From: Methylovorus sp. MM2
GTDB taxonomy: Bacteria > Pseudomonadota > Gammaproteobacteria > Burkholderiales > Methylophilaceae
DNA: 64,000 nucleotides
Reading direction: 5' to 3'
Assembly: GCF_001648895.1 (NCBI RefSeq)
Contig: NZ_LXUF01000001.1
Location: 1,099,726 to 1,163,725, forward strand
In this document: in pieces, positions 20,127 to 29,465 of the stretch
How positions within the stretch are numbered: the stretch's first letter is position 1
How the letters are laid out: every line of letters begins with the position of its first letter
The notes under the pieces: model-generated
What the model was told of the DNA's origin: nothing
The model's database searches: none
What the model saw: the letters and a program-made list of their open reading frames with translations, nothing else
Position numbers and translations under genes: made by a program

Positions 20127-21296
20127 ATGGCAATCAGTCACGAGTTACTACGATTAGCTGCTTTAGATAAGTGGACGCTTAACTTTAAGGATAAGCGGCT
20201 CGAGACTTTTTACCGGCAATACGCACTTCCCAATCTGCGGCGACAAGCCCGCGTTGCTTTACTGTTAGGGGCCATTCTGTATGGCTCTTACGGTTTCCTT
20301 GATTTCCTCTTCGTTAGTCCTAATTCTGTTGTTGAGGTTTGGTATATCCGTACCATGGTACTCACTGTTGCTTTTGCAGTTTTGGCACTTACCTATACCA
20401 AACGATTTGCACGATATAACCAGATATTTCTGGCATTGTCTGGCATCGCTGGCGGTTTAGGTTTATTAGCCAAGATGTTTTTATTGCCCAACTTTGTCAT
20501 TGCTTATTTGTATACGGGGTTAATACTCATCACATTCTGGTGTCATTATTTATCTGGCCTACGGTTTATCAATGCCAGTATTGTGGGATCGATTATCTTT
20601 GTGATATTCAATTACCTGTTCTTTGGGGAGCGGAATCTGCCAAGGGCATCGATTGTCATCTATGATTTTTTCATGATAGGCGCGAATATTATCGGTGGGT
20701 TTGCCAGTTATATCGGTGAAAAACAGCATCGTATATTATTTCTGCGGGAGAAAGAGCTCGATAAAGAGCGGCGTTTACAGCACGAGCGCGCCTTGCATGA
20801 CCGCCTGACTGGCTTACCGAATCGAGAGCTCTTACATGACCGCATCTCGCAGTCTATCAATTACTCCTTACGTAATGACGAGGTATGTGCAGGTTTATTC
20901 CTTGACTTAGATAAATTCAAGCCAATCAATGATATACATGGGCATGCGATAGGTGATCTGGTGTTGCAGGAAGTCGCACGCAGGTTGAAATACGCGATGC
21001 GCGAAGCTGATACGATCTCTCGCTTAGGCGGCGACGAATTCTTCGTATTGGCTAAGAATATACAAAGCGAAAGTGCGGCAGACAAGCTGGCTAAGAAGAT
21101 CAAGCAGCAGCTGGATAAGCCTATCCGTATTCCTAACGGGCCTCTGATTGATGATCTTTCTGTGAGTATTGGTATCTGTATGTTCCCTTATAAAGAGGCG
21201 ACTGCAATTGATGTTGTGCGGCGTGCAGATCATGCGATGTATGAGGTGAAGCGCGCATCGAAAGCAGCGAAAGGTGAGCCAGTTTCAAGAGATTGA
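20127..21296 (+). CDS. Membrane-bound diguanylate cyclase (GGDEF)
   Basis: The 389-residue protein has about six membrane helices in its first 205 residues, then a GGDEF domain (about 225-385). The active-site loop is RLGGDEFFV, and the inhibitory I-site RxxD (READ) sits five residues upstream, so it should be a catalytically active, product-inhibited c-di-GMP synthase. DKFKPINDIHGHAIGDLVL is the metal/substrate helix region. The sensor part has no known domain that I recognise. It interrupts the usual pheA-hisC adjacency. Confidence 0.92.
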   Translation: MAISHELLRLAALDKWTLNFKDKRLETFYRQYALPNLRRQARVALLLGAILYGSYGFLDFLFVSPNSVVEVWYIRTMVLTVAFAVLALTYTKRFARYNQIFLALSGIAGGLGLLAKMFLLPNFVIAYLYTGLILITFWCHYLSGLRFINASIVGSIIFVIFNYLFFGERNLPRASIVIYDFFMIGANIIGGFASYIGEKQHRILFLREKELDKERRLQHERALHDRLTGLPNRELLHDRISQSINYSLRNDEVCAGLFLDLDKFKPINDIHGHAIGDLVLQEVARRLKYAMREADTISRLGGDEFFVLAKNIQSESAADKLAKKIKQQLDKPIRIPNGPLIDDLSVSIGICMFPYKEATAIDVVRRADHAMYEVKRASKAAKGEPVSRD

Positions 21297-21327
21297 TGTC
21301 GTGATAAAATGATTCAAAGTAGATACC

Positions 21328-21355
21328 AAGCGGCGTGAGCCGCTTTTTGTTTTGT
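21328..21355 (+). terminator. Terminator after the diguanylate cyclase gene
   Basis: AAGCGGC (21328-21334) and GCCGCTT (21339-21345) form a perfect stem with a GTGA loop and a T-rich tail. It lies just before hisC, which therefore needs its own promoter. Confidence 0.85.
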
Positions 21356-21361
21356 TAGATA

Positions 21362-22489
21362 ATGCTGAAAAAAGAGATGATCTTGACCAATCTATGTGAC
21401 CTTGCACCTTCCTACGTTCGTTCGATAGCACCATATCAACCGGGTAAGCCAATCTCCGAGCTCGCCCGTGAAATGGGTTTGGCGCCGGAACAAATCGTGA
21501 AATTGGCCTCAAATGAGAACCCGCTAGGTGTGGGGCCGAAAGCACAAGAGGCGATGCACGAAGCATTGGTAGATATTGCAAGGTATCCTGATGGTAATAG
21601 CTTTGCCCTGCGGGATGCGGTATGTCAGCGATTTTCGGTGAATCCGGGGCAGTTGGTTTTTGGTAATGGCTCGAATGATATATTAGAGCTCGCCGCACGT
21701 GCATTTTTGGCACCGGGTGATGAAGCTGTTTATTCACAACATGCATTTGCAGTCTATGCGCTTGTCACACAAGCAGTAGGCGCTAAAGGCGTGGTAGTGC
21801 CAGCAAAAGATTATGGTCATGACCTTGATGCCATTTTTTCTGCAGTGAATGCAAAGACCAAGATCGTATTTATCGCTAATCCTAATAATCCGACTGGCAC
21901 TTGGACCGCAAAAGATACATTACTGACATTCTTGCGCAAATTACCTAAGCAAGTGCTTGTGGTGTTGGATGAAGCTTACGATGAATATCTTTCTGATGCG
22001 CATAAATCAGAGGCGATCACATGGCTGGCAGAGTTTGATAACCTAATTATCTCCCGTACTTTTTCTAAGGCGTATGGCTTAGCCGGTCTGCGCATTGGGT
22101 TTGGTATGGCGTCCGCCGATGTTGCAGGCATCATGAATCGCGTCAGACAGCCTTTCAATGTGAATAGCGTTGCACAAGCTGCCGCTGCGGCTTCTTTATT
22201 CGATGACGATTTTGTAGAGAGAAGCCGTGCATTGAATAATGCCGGCATGTTGCAGATCACCCGCGGGTTGGAGGCGTTGGGGCTAGATTACATTCCATCG
22301 TTCGGTAACTTTGTCAGTTTTCGTGTAGCGCATGCACCTTCTGTATATCAACGCTTGCTTGAACATGGCGTTATCGTTCGCCCAATTGCAGCCTATGAAA
22401 TGCCAGAATATTTACGCGTGAGCATTGGCCTTTATGATGAGAATGCACGTTTCCTGGATGCGTTAAAAGATATCATTCAAAAATCATAA
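21362..22489 (+). CDS. hisC: Histidinol-phosphate aminotransferase
   Basis: HisC transaminates imidazole-acetol phosphate in histidine synthesis; at the pheA locus HisC2-type enzymes often also serve aromatic amino acids. This PLP fold I aminotransferase has LASNENPLG, NPNNPTGT, VLDEAYDEYL and the PLP lysine in SRTFSKAYGLAGLRIG. The 375 residues are normal. Two starts are possible: ATG 21362, used here, or ATG 21377, since neither has a well-spaced ribosome site. Its 3' end overlaps the convergent FadL-type gene by 13 bases. Confidence 0.93.
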   Translation: MLKKEMILTNLCDLAPSYVRSIAPYQPGKPISELAREMGLAPEQIVKLASNENPLGVGPKAQEAMHEALVDIARYPDGNSFALRDAVCQRFSVNPGQLVFGNGSNDILELAARAFLAPGDEAVYSQHAFAVYALVTQAVGAKGVVVPAKDYGHDLDAIFSAVNAKTKIVFIANPNNPTGTWTAKDTLLTFLRKLPKQVLVVLDEAYDEYLSDAHKSEAITWLAEFDNLIISRTFSKAYGLAGLRIGFGMASADVAGIMNRVRQPFNVNSVAQAAAAASLFDDDFVERSRALNNAGMLQITRGLEALGLDYIPSFGNFVSFRVAHAPSVYQRLLEHGVIVRPIAAYEMPEYLRVSIGLYDENARFLDALKDIIQKS

Positions 22490-23757
22490 GTCAATTGCAG
22501 GCTAACAATATCTAATTTGGTGTTGTAAGTACCTATGAGATGTCCATTTTGAGGGTTTTGATCATCATCAACTTTACTTTCCTTGATGAAGAAATGGGCA
22601 TAGCCGATGTCGAGCTTGGTTGATTCAGAAATTTTGTAATTCGCGCCAATGGTCAACCATTTTCTATCATTATCAGGAATACGCGCAGTTCTGGCGTTAT
22701 CATCCTTTAATGTGGACTCATCGTAAGCTGCGCCTATGCGTAGCTTAATATTCGGGTTGTATTGGTAATTGGCGCCGATTGAATAGCGCATGGTGTTTTG
22801 CCAGTTTTGTGGCGCTGAGAACAGTATGCCCCCATTATCACGTTGCACTGTGAGATCCTTGAATCTGCTCCATCGAGTCCAGGTGATATCTGTTAATAAA
22901 TCCCATTTTTCTGCAATATGATCCATGCTACTTAACATAATACTTTCCGGCAGAGTGATATCTGCTGAGCCTTTACTATCAGGTGCTACCACCGCAGGAA
23001 TGCCTGTAGGGCGTGAAAAGGTGATATCTCCTTTAAGCTGTTGTTCTATTTTAGAGCGATAAGCAAGGCCAATACGGTCATTGGGTGTTACCTGAAGCAT
23101 AGCGCCAAAGTTATACCCGTAACTCCAATCATCACCTTCTACCTTGATGCCGCCATCAGCAGGGATGCCAAAATTGACCGCTCGCGTAAGCTCAGCTTTG
23201 GCGTACATCGCAGATAAGCCTGCGCCTATAGACAGTACATCATTCACTTTATATGCGATCGATGGGTTGATATTGAATGTAAGCAGCTCGGTTTGTACTG
23301 TCTGATAGCGGCCTATCCACTCCTTGTCATAATCTGTCTTTAATCCAAAAGGGCTGGTGAAGCCGATGCCAATATGAACGTCTGGACTTATTCTCATTGC
23401 ATAATAGGCTGTTGGCGGGAGTAATTGTGCTCCATTCGCCTCTTCGTTCTCATTGCCTAAGGGTTTACCGAACGCGGCAACTGAACCTGTATTTTGAAAC
23501 CCTCCTGAAGGTAACATGGCATGCACTGCCACTACTGCTTGTTTATCACCCAAGTATGTCATACCTGCCGGGTTAAAGTAGATCGTGCTGGCATCTTCAG
23601 CGCTGGCTGCAGCACCTGCATAGGCGTTACCCAATCCACTTGCACCATTTTCGATAATGCCAAAGCCTGCGGCATTTGATTCAGAAGTGCATAATAAAAA
23701 GACGATGCAAAGAAAGGCATTAAAGTATAACGGCCTGAAACCACTGTGTTTTTGCAT
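22477..23757 (-). CDS. FadL/OmpP1-type outer-membrane transport protein
   Basis: FadL-family beta-barrels carry hydrophobic compounds (long-chain fatty acids, aromatics) across the outer membrane. The 426-residue precursor has a signal peptide (about 1-29, ending SNAA), then the family hallmark GFGIIENGASGLGNAYAGAA with EDASTIYFNPAGM, and ends SLQLTYDF with the terminal aromatic needed for barrel assembly. Alternating beta-strand pattern runs throughout. The substrate cannot be told. It diverges from pqqA across a 206-base spacer with dyads. Confidence 0.92.
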   Translation of the reverse strand: MQKHSGFRPLYFNAFLCIVFLLCTSESNAAGFGIIENGASGLGNAYAGAAASAEDASTIYFNPAGMTYLGDKQAVVAVHAMLPSGGFQNTGSVAAFGKPLGNENEEANGAQLLPPTAYYAMRISPDVHIGIGFTSPFGLKTDYDKEWIGRYQTVQTELLTFNINPSIAYKVNDVLSIGAGLSAMYAKAELTRAVNFGIPADGGIKVEGDDWSYGYNFGAMLQVTPNDRIGLAYRSKIEQQLKGDITFSRPTGIPAVVAPDSKGSADITLPESIMLSSMDHIAEKWDLLTDITWTRWSRFKDLTVQRDNGGILFSAPQNWQNTMRYSIGANYQYNPNIKLRIGAAYDESTLKDDNARTARIPDNDRKWLTIGANYKISESTKLDIGYAHFFIKESKVDDDQNPQNGHLIGTYNTKLDIVSLQLTYDF

Positions 23758-23820
23758 GTAGAATTGTCGTTAAACTAATGTGGGATTGATTCTAGATTGA
23801 AACTGTAGGTGCGTACAGTG

Positions 23821-23837
23821 CTCATGATAATCATGAG
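23821..23837. promoter_or_regulatory. Palindromic site between FadL-type gene and pqqA
   Basis: CTCATGAT-A-ATCATGAG is a perfect 8+1+8 dyad in the divergent spacer. A related shorter dyad, CTCA-cgtca-TGAG, lies at 23892-23904. These are candidate operator sites for one or both divergent genes. The regulator is unknown. Confidence 0.5.
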
Positions 23838-23963
23838 TAGAATTTGCTGGTTTTCGCACTATTGCGATCTCTGTAGTAGATGGAGAATGCATCTCACGTC
23901 ATGAGCATTAGTAAGATACTGTGCTTGAGATGTAATTACTTTAAATTACTTAGGAGAACTATC

Positions 23964-24035
23964 ATGTGGACTAAGCCAGAAGCTACTGAAATGCGTTTCG
24001 GTTTTGAAGTAACAATGTACGTTTGCAATCGTTAA
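23964..24035 (+). CDS. pqqA: PQQ precursor peptide PqqA (23 residues)
   Basis: PqqA is the ribosomal peptide whose Glu and Tyr side chains are joined by PqqE and cut out to become PQQ. The short frame encodes 23 residues, starting MWTKPEATEM and ending MYVCNR. Glu15 and Tyr19, the conserved E-xxx-Y pair, are at the canonical positions. The ribosome site TAGGAGA is well placed before the ATG. Length and position before pqqB match other methylotrophs. A strong hairpin follows 60 bases downstream. Confidence 0.96.
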   Translation: MWTKPEATEMRFGFEVTMYVCNR

Positions 24036-24094
24036 TCGATTCAAGCTTACTTAAGGGTATGGTCATTTTGGTGTATAGCCATTTTTGATTGTAC

Positions 24095-24140
24095 TACCGG
24101 GTTGCGGGTTTTAGTTATCGAGTAAATCAGCAACCCGGTA
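24095..24140 (+). promoter_or_regulatory. Stable hairpin between pqqA and pqqB
   Basis: TACCGGGTTGC (24095-24105) pairs perfectly with GCAACCCGGTA (24130-24140) around a 24-nt loop. There is no T-run, so it is more likely an RNA-processing, stability or partial-attenuation element than a simple terminator. It fits the known need for far more PqqA peptide than PqqB-E enzyme. Confidence 0.7.
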
Positions 24141-24220
24141 ACCATAGATTAATGTTATTGCTAGGGTGGCTTTCGGGGAAATTCCGTCCCAATTGGCACC
24201 CTATGTTTTTTAGAGATTTT

Positions 24221-25138
24221 ATGCATATTCATGTACTTGGTGCAGCAGCTGGCGGTGGGTTCCCACAGTGGAACTGTAATTGCCCAAATTGTGATGGTCT
24301 TCGCAAAGGTACCATCAAAGCTAGCAAGCGCACTCAATCCTCTATTTGCGTAAGTGGAGATGGCGTTAACTGGGTATTGTTTAATACCTCTCCCGATATT
24401 TTGCAGCAGATTCAGGATTTTGCACCCTTACAGCCGGGTCGTTCGGTACGTGATACTGGTATCGTAGGCATATTCCTCATTGATGCACAGATCGACCATA
24501 CGACAGGTCTGTTGATGCTGCGTGAAGGCAAGGTTAAACGTGAGATCTACTGCACGGATATGGTCTATGAAGACCTGACTACAGGCAACCCATTATTGAA
24601 TATATTAGGCAATTACTGTGGTATCAATCGTCATGTAGTGCCTATCGATGGCAAGACATCATTTGAGATACCGGGTGCAACGAACCTGAAATTTACTGCC
24701 GTGGCTTTAAAGAGTGCAGCGCCTCCTTATTCGCCGCATCGTAATAATCCGCACCCGGGTGATACTGTTGGTGTGTTGATAGAAGATACAAATACTGGCA
24801 AAAAATGCTGGTATTCACCAGGTCTGGGAGAAATTGAACCGCACCTTCCACCTTTCCTTGAACAGGCTGATTGCATCATGGTGGATGGTACTTTCTGGAC
24901 TAACACCGAGATGAAAGACATGGGCTTGATGGAAAAGACCGCGCGCGATATTGGGCATCTTCCTCAGTCAGGGGAGGGCGGCATGATCGAAGCGTTGTCA
25001 TCTTATAATAAAGCGCGCAAGATATTGATCCATATAAATAATACGAATCCTATCTTACGAGAGGATTCAGCTGAACGTGCGGAATTAAGTCGTCATGGTA
25101 TCGAAGTTGCCTATGACGGCATGGATATCATCCTGTAA
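24221..25138 (+). CDS. pqqB: PQQ biosynthesis protein PqqB
   Basis: PqqB belongs to the metallo-beta-lactamase fold and is thought to hydroxylate a tyrosine-derived part of the PQQ precursor. From ATG 24221 it is 305 residues, starting [19 protein letters not shown]. The CxCxxC zinc knot (WNCNCPNC) and the fold motif [10 protein letters not shown] are present. Reading further upstream from 24089 would put the coding start inside the pqqA-pqqB hairpin and add non-family residues, so I reject it. pqqC follows after 11 bases. Confidence 0.95.
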   Translation: MHIHVLGAAAGGGFPQWNCNCPNCDGLRKGTIKASKRTQSSICVSGDGVNWVLFNTSPDILQQIQDFAPLQPGRSVRDTGIVGIFLIDAQIDHTTGLLMLREGKVKREIYCTDMVYEDLTTGNPLLNILGNYCGINRHVVPIDGKTSFEIPGATNLKFTAVALKSAAPPYSPHRNNPHPGDTVGVLIEDTNTGKKCWYSPGLGEIEPHLPPFLEQADCIMVDGTFWTNTEMKDMGLMEKTARDIGHLPQSGEGGMIEALSSYNKARKILIHINNTNPILREDSAERAELSRHGIEVAYDGMDIIL

Positions 25139-25149
25139 AGGAATTAGAG

Positions 25150-25899
25150 ATGAATGCACCGATATTGAATACGCCATGGACGCGTGAAGAGTTCGAAGAA
25201 AAGCTCCGTGAAAAAGGCAAGGGCTATCATATCTATCACCCGTTTCACGTGATGATGTATGAGGGCAAGCTGACACGTGAACAGTTGCAATGTTGGGTCG
25301 CTAATCGTTTCTATTACCAGATCGGCATTCCGCAAAAAGATGCTGCGATCATGTCAAACTGTCCTGATAAAGAGATTCGCAAGGGCTGGATACAACGCAT
25401 TATCGATCATGATGGCGAAGGGGACAATGTGGGTGGTATCGAGGCTTGGATCAAGCTCGGTGAAGCCGTTGGCTTGAGCCGTGAGGATGTAACTTCGCTC
25501 AAATTCGTCAGCCCCGGTGTTAAATTTGCGGTGGATGCGTATATCAATTTTGCACGTCAGCGCCCTTGGCAAGAATCTGTATGTTCATCGTTGACTGAAC
25601 TATTCGCTCCGCATATCCACCAACAACGTATCAGCTCGTGGCCGAGCATGTACCCATGGGTGAAAGAAGAAGGGCTTATCTACTTCAAAAAGCGCCTGAC
25701 AGAAGCCCGCCGTGACGTAGAGCAGGGTTTACACGTAACACTCGATTATTTTAGCCAGAGCCGTGAAATGCAAGAAAAGGCGCTGGAGATTTTACAATTT
25801 AAGCTGGATGTATTATGGGTCATTGCCGACTCTATCATGCTGGCTTGCACTGATATCAAGGTTGAACAAAATGTCGACTACCTCAGACAGCCTCGTTAG
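25150..25899 (+). CDS. pqqC: Pyrroloquinoline-quinone synthase PqqC
   Basis: PqqC is a cofactor-free oxidase that closes the ring and performs the eight-electron oxidation to PQQ. It is all-helical, related to TenA/heme-oxygenase folds. The 249 residues include [31 protein letters not shown] and [18 protein letters not shown], the conserved active-site stretches with His, Arg, Tyr and Lys. AAGGAATTAGAG precedes the ATG. Its end overlaps pqqD by 29 bases. Confidence 0.97.
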   Translation: MNAPILNTPWTREEFEEKLREKGKGYHIYHPFHVMMYEGKLTREQLQCWVANRFYYQIGIPQKDAAIMSNCPDKEIRKGWIQRIIDHDGEGDNVGGIEAWIKLGEAVGLSREDVTSLKFVSPGVKFAVDAYINFARQRPWQESVCSSLTELFAPHIHQQRISSWPSMYPWVKEEGLIYFKKRLTEARRDVEQGLHVTLDYFSQSREMQEKALEILQFKLDVLWVIADSIMLACTDIKVEQNVDYLRQPR

Positions 25900-26176
25900 T
25901 TCTGTTAGCTTTGCTGATGTTTATGCATTGGCGCGCCATTATCGCTTTCAATGGGAAGAGGCGCAGCAATGCTATGTATTGTTATTCCCTGAAGGCATGG
26001 TCAAGCTGAATGGCGGTGCAGGTGAAGTGTTAAAACGCATCGATGGCGAGAAGAATGTGGGGGAGATATTCGCCGAGTTGGAAACAGCATTTCCCGGTGT
26101 ACCTGATCTAAAGTCTGACGTGATTGCGATGATTGAGTTGGCTTTAGAGAAAGCCTGGATAGAGAAGCGTGGTTGA
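25871..26176 (+). CDS. pqqD: PqqA-binding chaperone PqqD
   Basis: PqqD is the winged-helix peptide chaperone (RiPP recognition element) that binds PqqA and delivers it to the radical-SAM enzyme PqqE. From ATG 25871 the protein has 101 residues, with the family core [30 protein letters not shown] (residues about 23-52; key YVLLFPEG and LN) followed by [14 protein letters not shown]. The start lies inside pqqC; a longer frame from 25763 is only pqqC in another phase. pqqE begins 3 bases after the stop. It is a separate gene here, not fused. Confidence 0.95.
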   Translation: MSTTSDSLVSSVSFADVYALARHYRFQWEEAQQCYVLLFPEGMVKLNGGAGEVLKRIDGEKNVGEIFAELETAFPGVPDLKSDVIAMIELALEKAWIEKRG

Positions 26177-26178
26177 GC

Positions 26179-27369
26179 ATGGCTACCAGCATACAAAATA
26201 ATGGTGTAGCTGCTTCAAAAACCAATACCCAGCCTCTATGGTTATTGGCTGAGGTGACTTATCGCTGCCCCTTGCATTGTGCTTTCTGTTACAACCCAAC
26301 CGATTACGATAAACACACGCAAAATGAATTGAGTACCGAGCAATGGCTAGGTGCATTACGAGATGCACGTAAGCTCGGTGCCTTGCAATTAGGTATATCC
26401 GGTGGCGAGCCGCTATTACGCGATGATATCGAAGACATTGTAGGTGAGGCTGGTCAGTTGGGTTATTACAGTAACTTGATCACCTCAGGCGTTGGCTTAA
26501 CCGAAAAACGCATCGCTGAGTTCAAGCGTGGGGGCTTGGATCATATTCAGCTCTCTATGCATGACATTACCGAAGAGATCAATAACTTCATCACCAATAC
26601 GCGCACCTTTGAGCTTAAGAAAAAAGTAGCCGCCATGATCAAAGGGCATGGATACCCCATGGTGTTGAATGTGGTGATCCACCGTTACAACATTGGCCAT
26701 ATCAAAGAGATATTAGAGATGGCAGAGGCGCTTGGCGCCGATTATGTCGAGCTTGCCAATACCCAGTATTACGGATGGTCATTGGTCAACCGTAGCCAGT
26801 TGATGCCGACGAAAGAGCAGATCGATCAAGCGGAAGCGATCACAAATGAGTTCCGTAAGAAGATCGGCAACAAGATGAAGATTTACTTTGTCGTGCCAGA
26901 TTACTTCTCTGATCGCCCTAAAAAATGTATGAATGGCTGGGGCGAGGTCTTTATGATCGTCACCGCGAATGGCGATGTGTTGCCTTGTCATTCTGCGCGC
27001 GTGCTACCTAATATGCAGTTTCCCAACTTAAAAGAAAACGGCCTGAAATGGGTGTGGGAAGATTCACCTGCGTTTAATAAATATCGTGGGGATAGCTGGC
27101 TAAAAGAACCTTGCCGCACATGCCCTGAAAAAGAGAAGGATCTTGGCGGTTGCCGTTGCCAAGCATTCTTGCTGACAGGCGATGCAGAAAGCGCTGACCC
27201 GGTTTGCAGTCTTTCACCTAATCATCATGTGATTACCGCTGCGATTGATAATGCCAAGAAGCCCTTTTTTCAAGAGCAACCGATCATCTTCCGTAATGAT
27301 AAGAACTCACGCAAGATCATCGATGGTGAGCTTAAAGACAGAGTCGCTGACTTCCACGCTTTACCTTAA
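26179..27369 (+). CDS. pqqE: PqqA peptide cyclase PqqE (radical SAM)
   Basis: PqqE makes the carbon-carbon bond between Glu15 and Tyr19 of PqqA, with PqqD. The radical-SAM cluster motif CPLHCAFC uses Cys30, Cys34 and Cys37 (from ATG 26179), followed by the GGEPL motif. The C-terminal SPASM region has the auxiliary cluster ligands (CHSA, CRTCPEK, GGCRCQ, DPVC). The 396 residues are normal. It is the last gene of pqqABCDE; no pqqF protease gene follows in the window. Confidence 0.97.
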   Translation: MATSIQNNGVAASKTNTQPLWLLAEVTYRCPLHCAFCYNPTDYDKHTQNELSTEQWLGALRDARKLGALQLGISGGEPLLRDDIEDIVGEAGQLGYYSNLITSGVGLTEKRIAEFKRGGLDHIQLSMHDITEEINNFITNTRTFELKKKVAAMIKGHGYPMVLNVVIHRYNIGHIKEILEMAEALGADYVELANTQYYGWSLVNRSQLMPTKEQIDQAEAITNEFRKKIGNKMKIYFVVPDYFSDRPKKCMNGWGEVFMIVTANGDVLPCHSARVLPNMQFPNLKENGLKWVWEDSPAFNKYRGDSWLKEPCRTCPEKEKDLGGCRCQAFLLTGDAESADPVCSLSPNHHVITAAIDNAKKPFFQEQPIIFRNDKNSRKIIDGELKDRVADFHALP

Positions 27370-27424
27370 GAATGTGTCGAATGCTGTTCTAAAGCATTTG
27401 ACTATTTAAGGAGTTAAGAGTTAA

Positions 27425-28045
27425 TCAGTGGGCTAAATGCAGCCCGCACTCGCGGTTTTCTTCGCCTTTGGTAGGGTCGTAATAGTCGAAATTGTTTGGT
27501 AGGTCATTTGCCGTTAAGTATTGGTATAAGTCTTTTGATGACCAATGCAACAGTGGCGCGACTTTGATCAGGCCATCTGGGTTGATGCTAACCGGGTCCA
27601 TTTGAGCGCGTACAGCCGTATCAGTCGCGCGGAGAGCTGTAAACCAAACCTCAGGTGCAGCTTCACGCAGGGCGCGGGCGAAAGGCTCTAGCTTGACCTC
27701 TTCAGTAAAAGCGGCATGGCGTGGATCATCCAACCCCGGTAATGCACCATCAACTGCTTCACGATGTGCACGCGAGCGTTTAGGCAGGTAGATGGATAGA
27801 TTGAGACCTAGTTTGCGCGTGACTTCATCAGCGAATTGATAGGTGGCGTCGGTGTTATAGCCGCTGTCCATCCAGATGATGGGCGTTTCTGGTTTGACTT
27901 TGGATACCATATGCAGGATGACTGCCTCAAATGGCCTGAAATTGGTCGTACAAATGGCTTTCTTGTTTAAGCTGAGTGCCCATTGCACAAGTTTCTCTGC
28001 GTCATTGCCAAGTTCGGCATTGATCTTTTCCAAATCCAGTTCCAT
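27425..28045 (-). CDS. cysH: Phosphoadenylyl-sulfate (PAPS) reductase-type CysH
   Basis: CysH reduces activated sulfate to sulfite. From ATG 28045 (GGAG seven bases before) the product is 206 residues. The catalytic Cys sits in the C-terminal RECGLH motif, and TTNF and the DSGYNTDATYQF region match the family. The CC and CxxC pairs that bind the [4Fe-4S] cluster of APS reductases are absent (the matching segment is WFTALRATDTAVRA), so it looks like the thioredoxin-dependent PAPS type. It is shorter than E. coli CysH (244). It is convergent with pqqE and apart from the other cys genes. Confidence 0.9.
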   Translation of the reverse strand: MELDLEKINAELGNDAEKLVQWALSLNKKAICTTNFRPFEAVILHMVSKVKPETPIIWMDSGYNTDATYQFADEVTRKLGLNLSIYLPKRSRAHREAVDGALPGLDDPRHAAFTEEVKLEPFARALREAAPEVWFTALRATDTAVRAQMDPVSINPDGLIKVAPLLHWSSKDLYQYLTANDLPNNFDYYDPTKGEENRECGLHLAH

Positions 28046-28241
28046 CAAAATCTCCGGGTGTTTAGCCTTATAAAATAGGCCTGTATTTTATGATGCCGCT
28101 GATTGTAACAAACCTGACTGCTTTGTGCTTGGCTTGCCTCTCATACGCATTCAGTAACTATGACTCAATATATGGTAATAAATTCAGCTTATAATCGACG
28201 GATATCCATTGTGGTCACCATTTTCTTTTAAGCTCTAATCC

Positions 28242-29441
28242 ATGCAGAAGACTCCCCCTTTTCTGGTTGCAAGCGTGCTGGCGGCTTTAGCTGCGCTTGC
28301 GCCGTTCGCTATCGATACTTATCTGCCAGCCTTCCATACGATGGCGCAAGCACTTGGTGCTGATAATTTGCAGATCCAACAGAGTCTTACAGCTTATTTG
28401 CTTGCTTATGCAGCAATGACTTTATGGCATGGTGCAATATCTGATGCGATTGGTCGATTACCTACCATTTATTGGGGTCTTGGGGTCTTCGCTTTAGCTT
28501 CACTTGGCTGCACATTTGCGACGAATGTTGAAACGTTATGGTTCTTCCGTGCAGTACAAGGTATCTCCGCAGGGGCAAGTAATGTCGTAGCACGTGCGAT
28601 GGTGCGTGATCTATTCGAGGGTGTTGCCGCCCAGCGCGTGATGGCGCAGTTGCAGATGATGTTCGGCATAGCACCTGCTATCGCACCTATCATTGGCGGC
28701 TGGTTACTTGGCATACATTGGCAGGCGATATTTGTTTTTCTCTTTGTATATGCCATGCTGTCTATCGTCGTTGTCAGGTCGATATTGCGGGAGACATTGC
28801 CGTCTGAGAGCCGTGTACCTCTATCTGCTAAGCAAGTGGTTACTGGCTATCGGCAGATTTTTGGAGACATGGAGTATGTCCGATTGGTGGTAGCCATAGG
28901 TGCAAATTTTTCCGGGTTCTTTATCTATGTGTTATCGGCGCCGGTATTCCTGATCGAGCATCTAGGCTTAAGCCCACAACAATTTGCTTGGATGTTTATT
29001 CCTACCGTTTTCGGCACAATTCTCGGCTCTTTTTTCGCACGCTATACGGCAGGAAAGTTCGCTTCGCACAAAGTGTTGCGCTTTGGCTATCTATGGATGG
29101 CTCTCTCGGTATTATTTAACGTAACCGTATGTTTATTTCCACCGCATGCATTCTGGAATATCGCACCCATCGCTTTATATAATATCGGTATGGCATTCGT
29201 CATGCCTGTGCTTTCCATTGCCGCATTAGATTGTGTGCCACGTCTCCGGGGAACAGCGGCTTCAGGGCAGGCATTCATGCAAATGGTGCTCTCAACGGCG
29301 TCTGCCGGGTTAATCATCCCATTGCTTTGGCATCATCCTTTAGGTTTGGCAATGGGTATGGCGGGATATCTGCTTATCGGTTGGTTGAGCCTGCGTAGTA
29401 GTGCGATATGGCAACCTGTTAAGGGTAATGTTCAAGTTTAG
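28242..29441 (+). CDS. MFS drug-resistance transporter, Bcr/CflA family
   Basis: The 399-residue protein has about 12 membrane helices. Residues 13-40 (AALAALAPFAIDTYLPAF) carry the Bcr/CflA signature with the acidic residue in helix 1, and the loop between helices 2 and 3 reads GAISDAIGRLP. Helix 5 carries GIAPAIAPIIGGWL. Such pumps export chloramphenicol, bicyclomycin, sulfonamides or metabolites such as cysteine. Its place beside cysH would allow a role in sulfur metabolite export, but this is only suggestive. A TATAAT box is visible at 28190-28195. Confidence 0.88.
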   Translation: MQKTPPFLVASVLAALAALAPFAIDTYLPAFHTMAQALGADNLQIQQSLTAYLLAYAAMTLWHGAISDAIGRLPTIYWGLGVFALASLGCTFATNVETLWFFRAVQGISAGASNVVARAMVRDLFEGVAAQRVMAQLQMMFGIAPAIAPIIGGWLLGIHWQAIFVFLFVYAMLSIVVVRSILRETLPSESRVPLSAKQVVTGYRQIFGDMEYVRLVVAIGANFSGFFIYVLSAPVFLIEHLGLSPQQFAWMFIPTVFGTILGSFFARYTAGKFASHKVLRFGYLWMALSVLFNVTVCLFPPHAFWNIAPIALYNIGMAFVMPVLSIAALDCVPRLRGTAASGQAFMQMVLSTASAGLIIPLLWHHPLGLAMGMAGYLLIGWLSLRSSAIWQPVKGNVQV

Positions 29442-29465
29442 GTAGCGTTTTAAACTTACTGATTT

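Noticed and set aside
24089-24220. N-terminal extension of pqqB by 44 residues
   Set aside because: PqqB proteins begin MHIHVLG-type; the extension overlaps the hairpin and has no ribosome site.
27425-28045. APS reductase with [4Fe-4S] cluster
   Set aside because: The CC and CxxC motifs are missing; only the RECGLH Cys and one N-terminal Cys are present.
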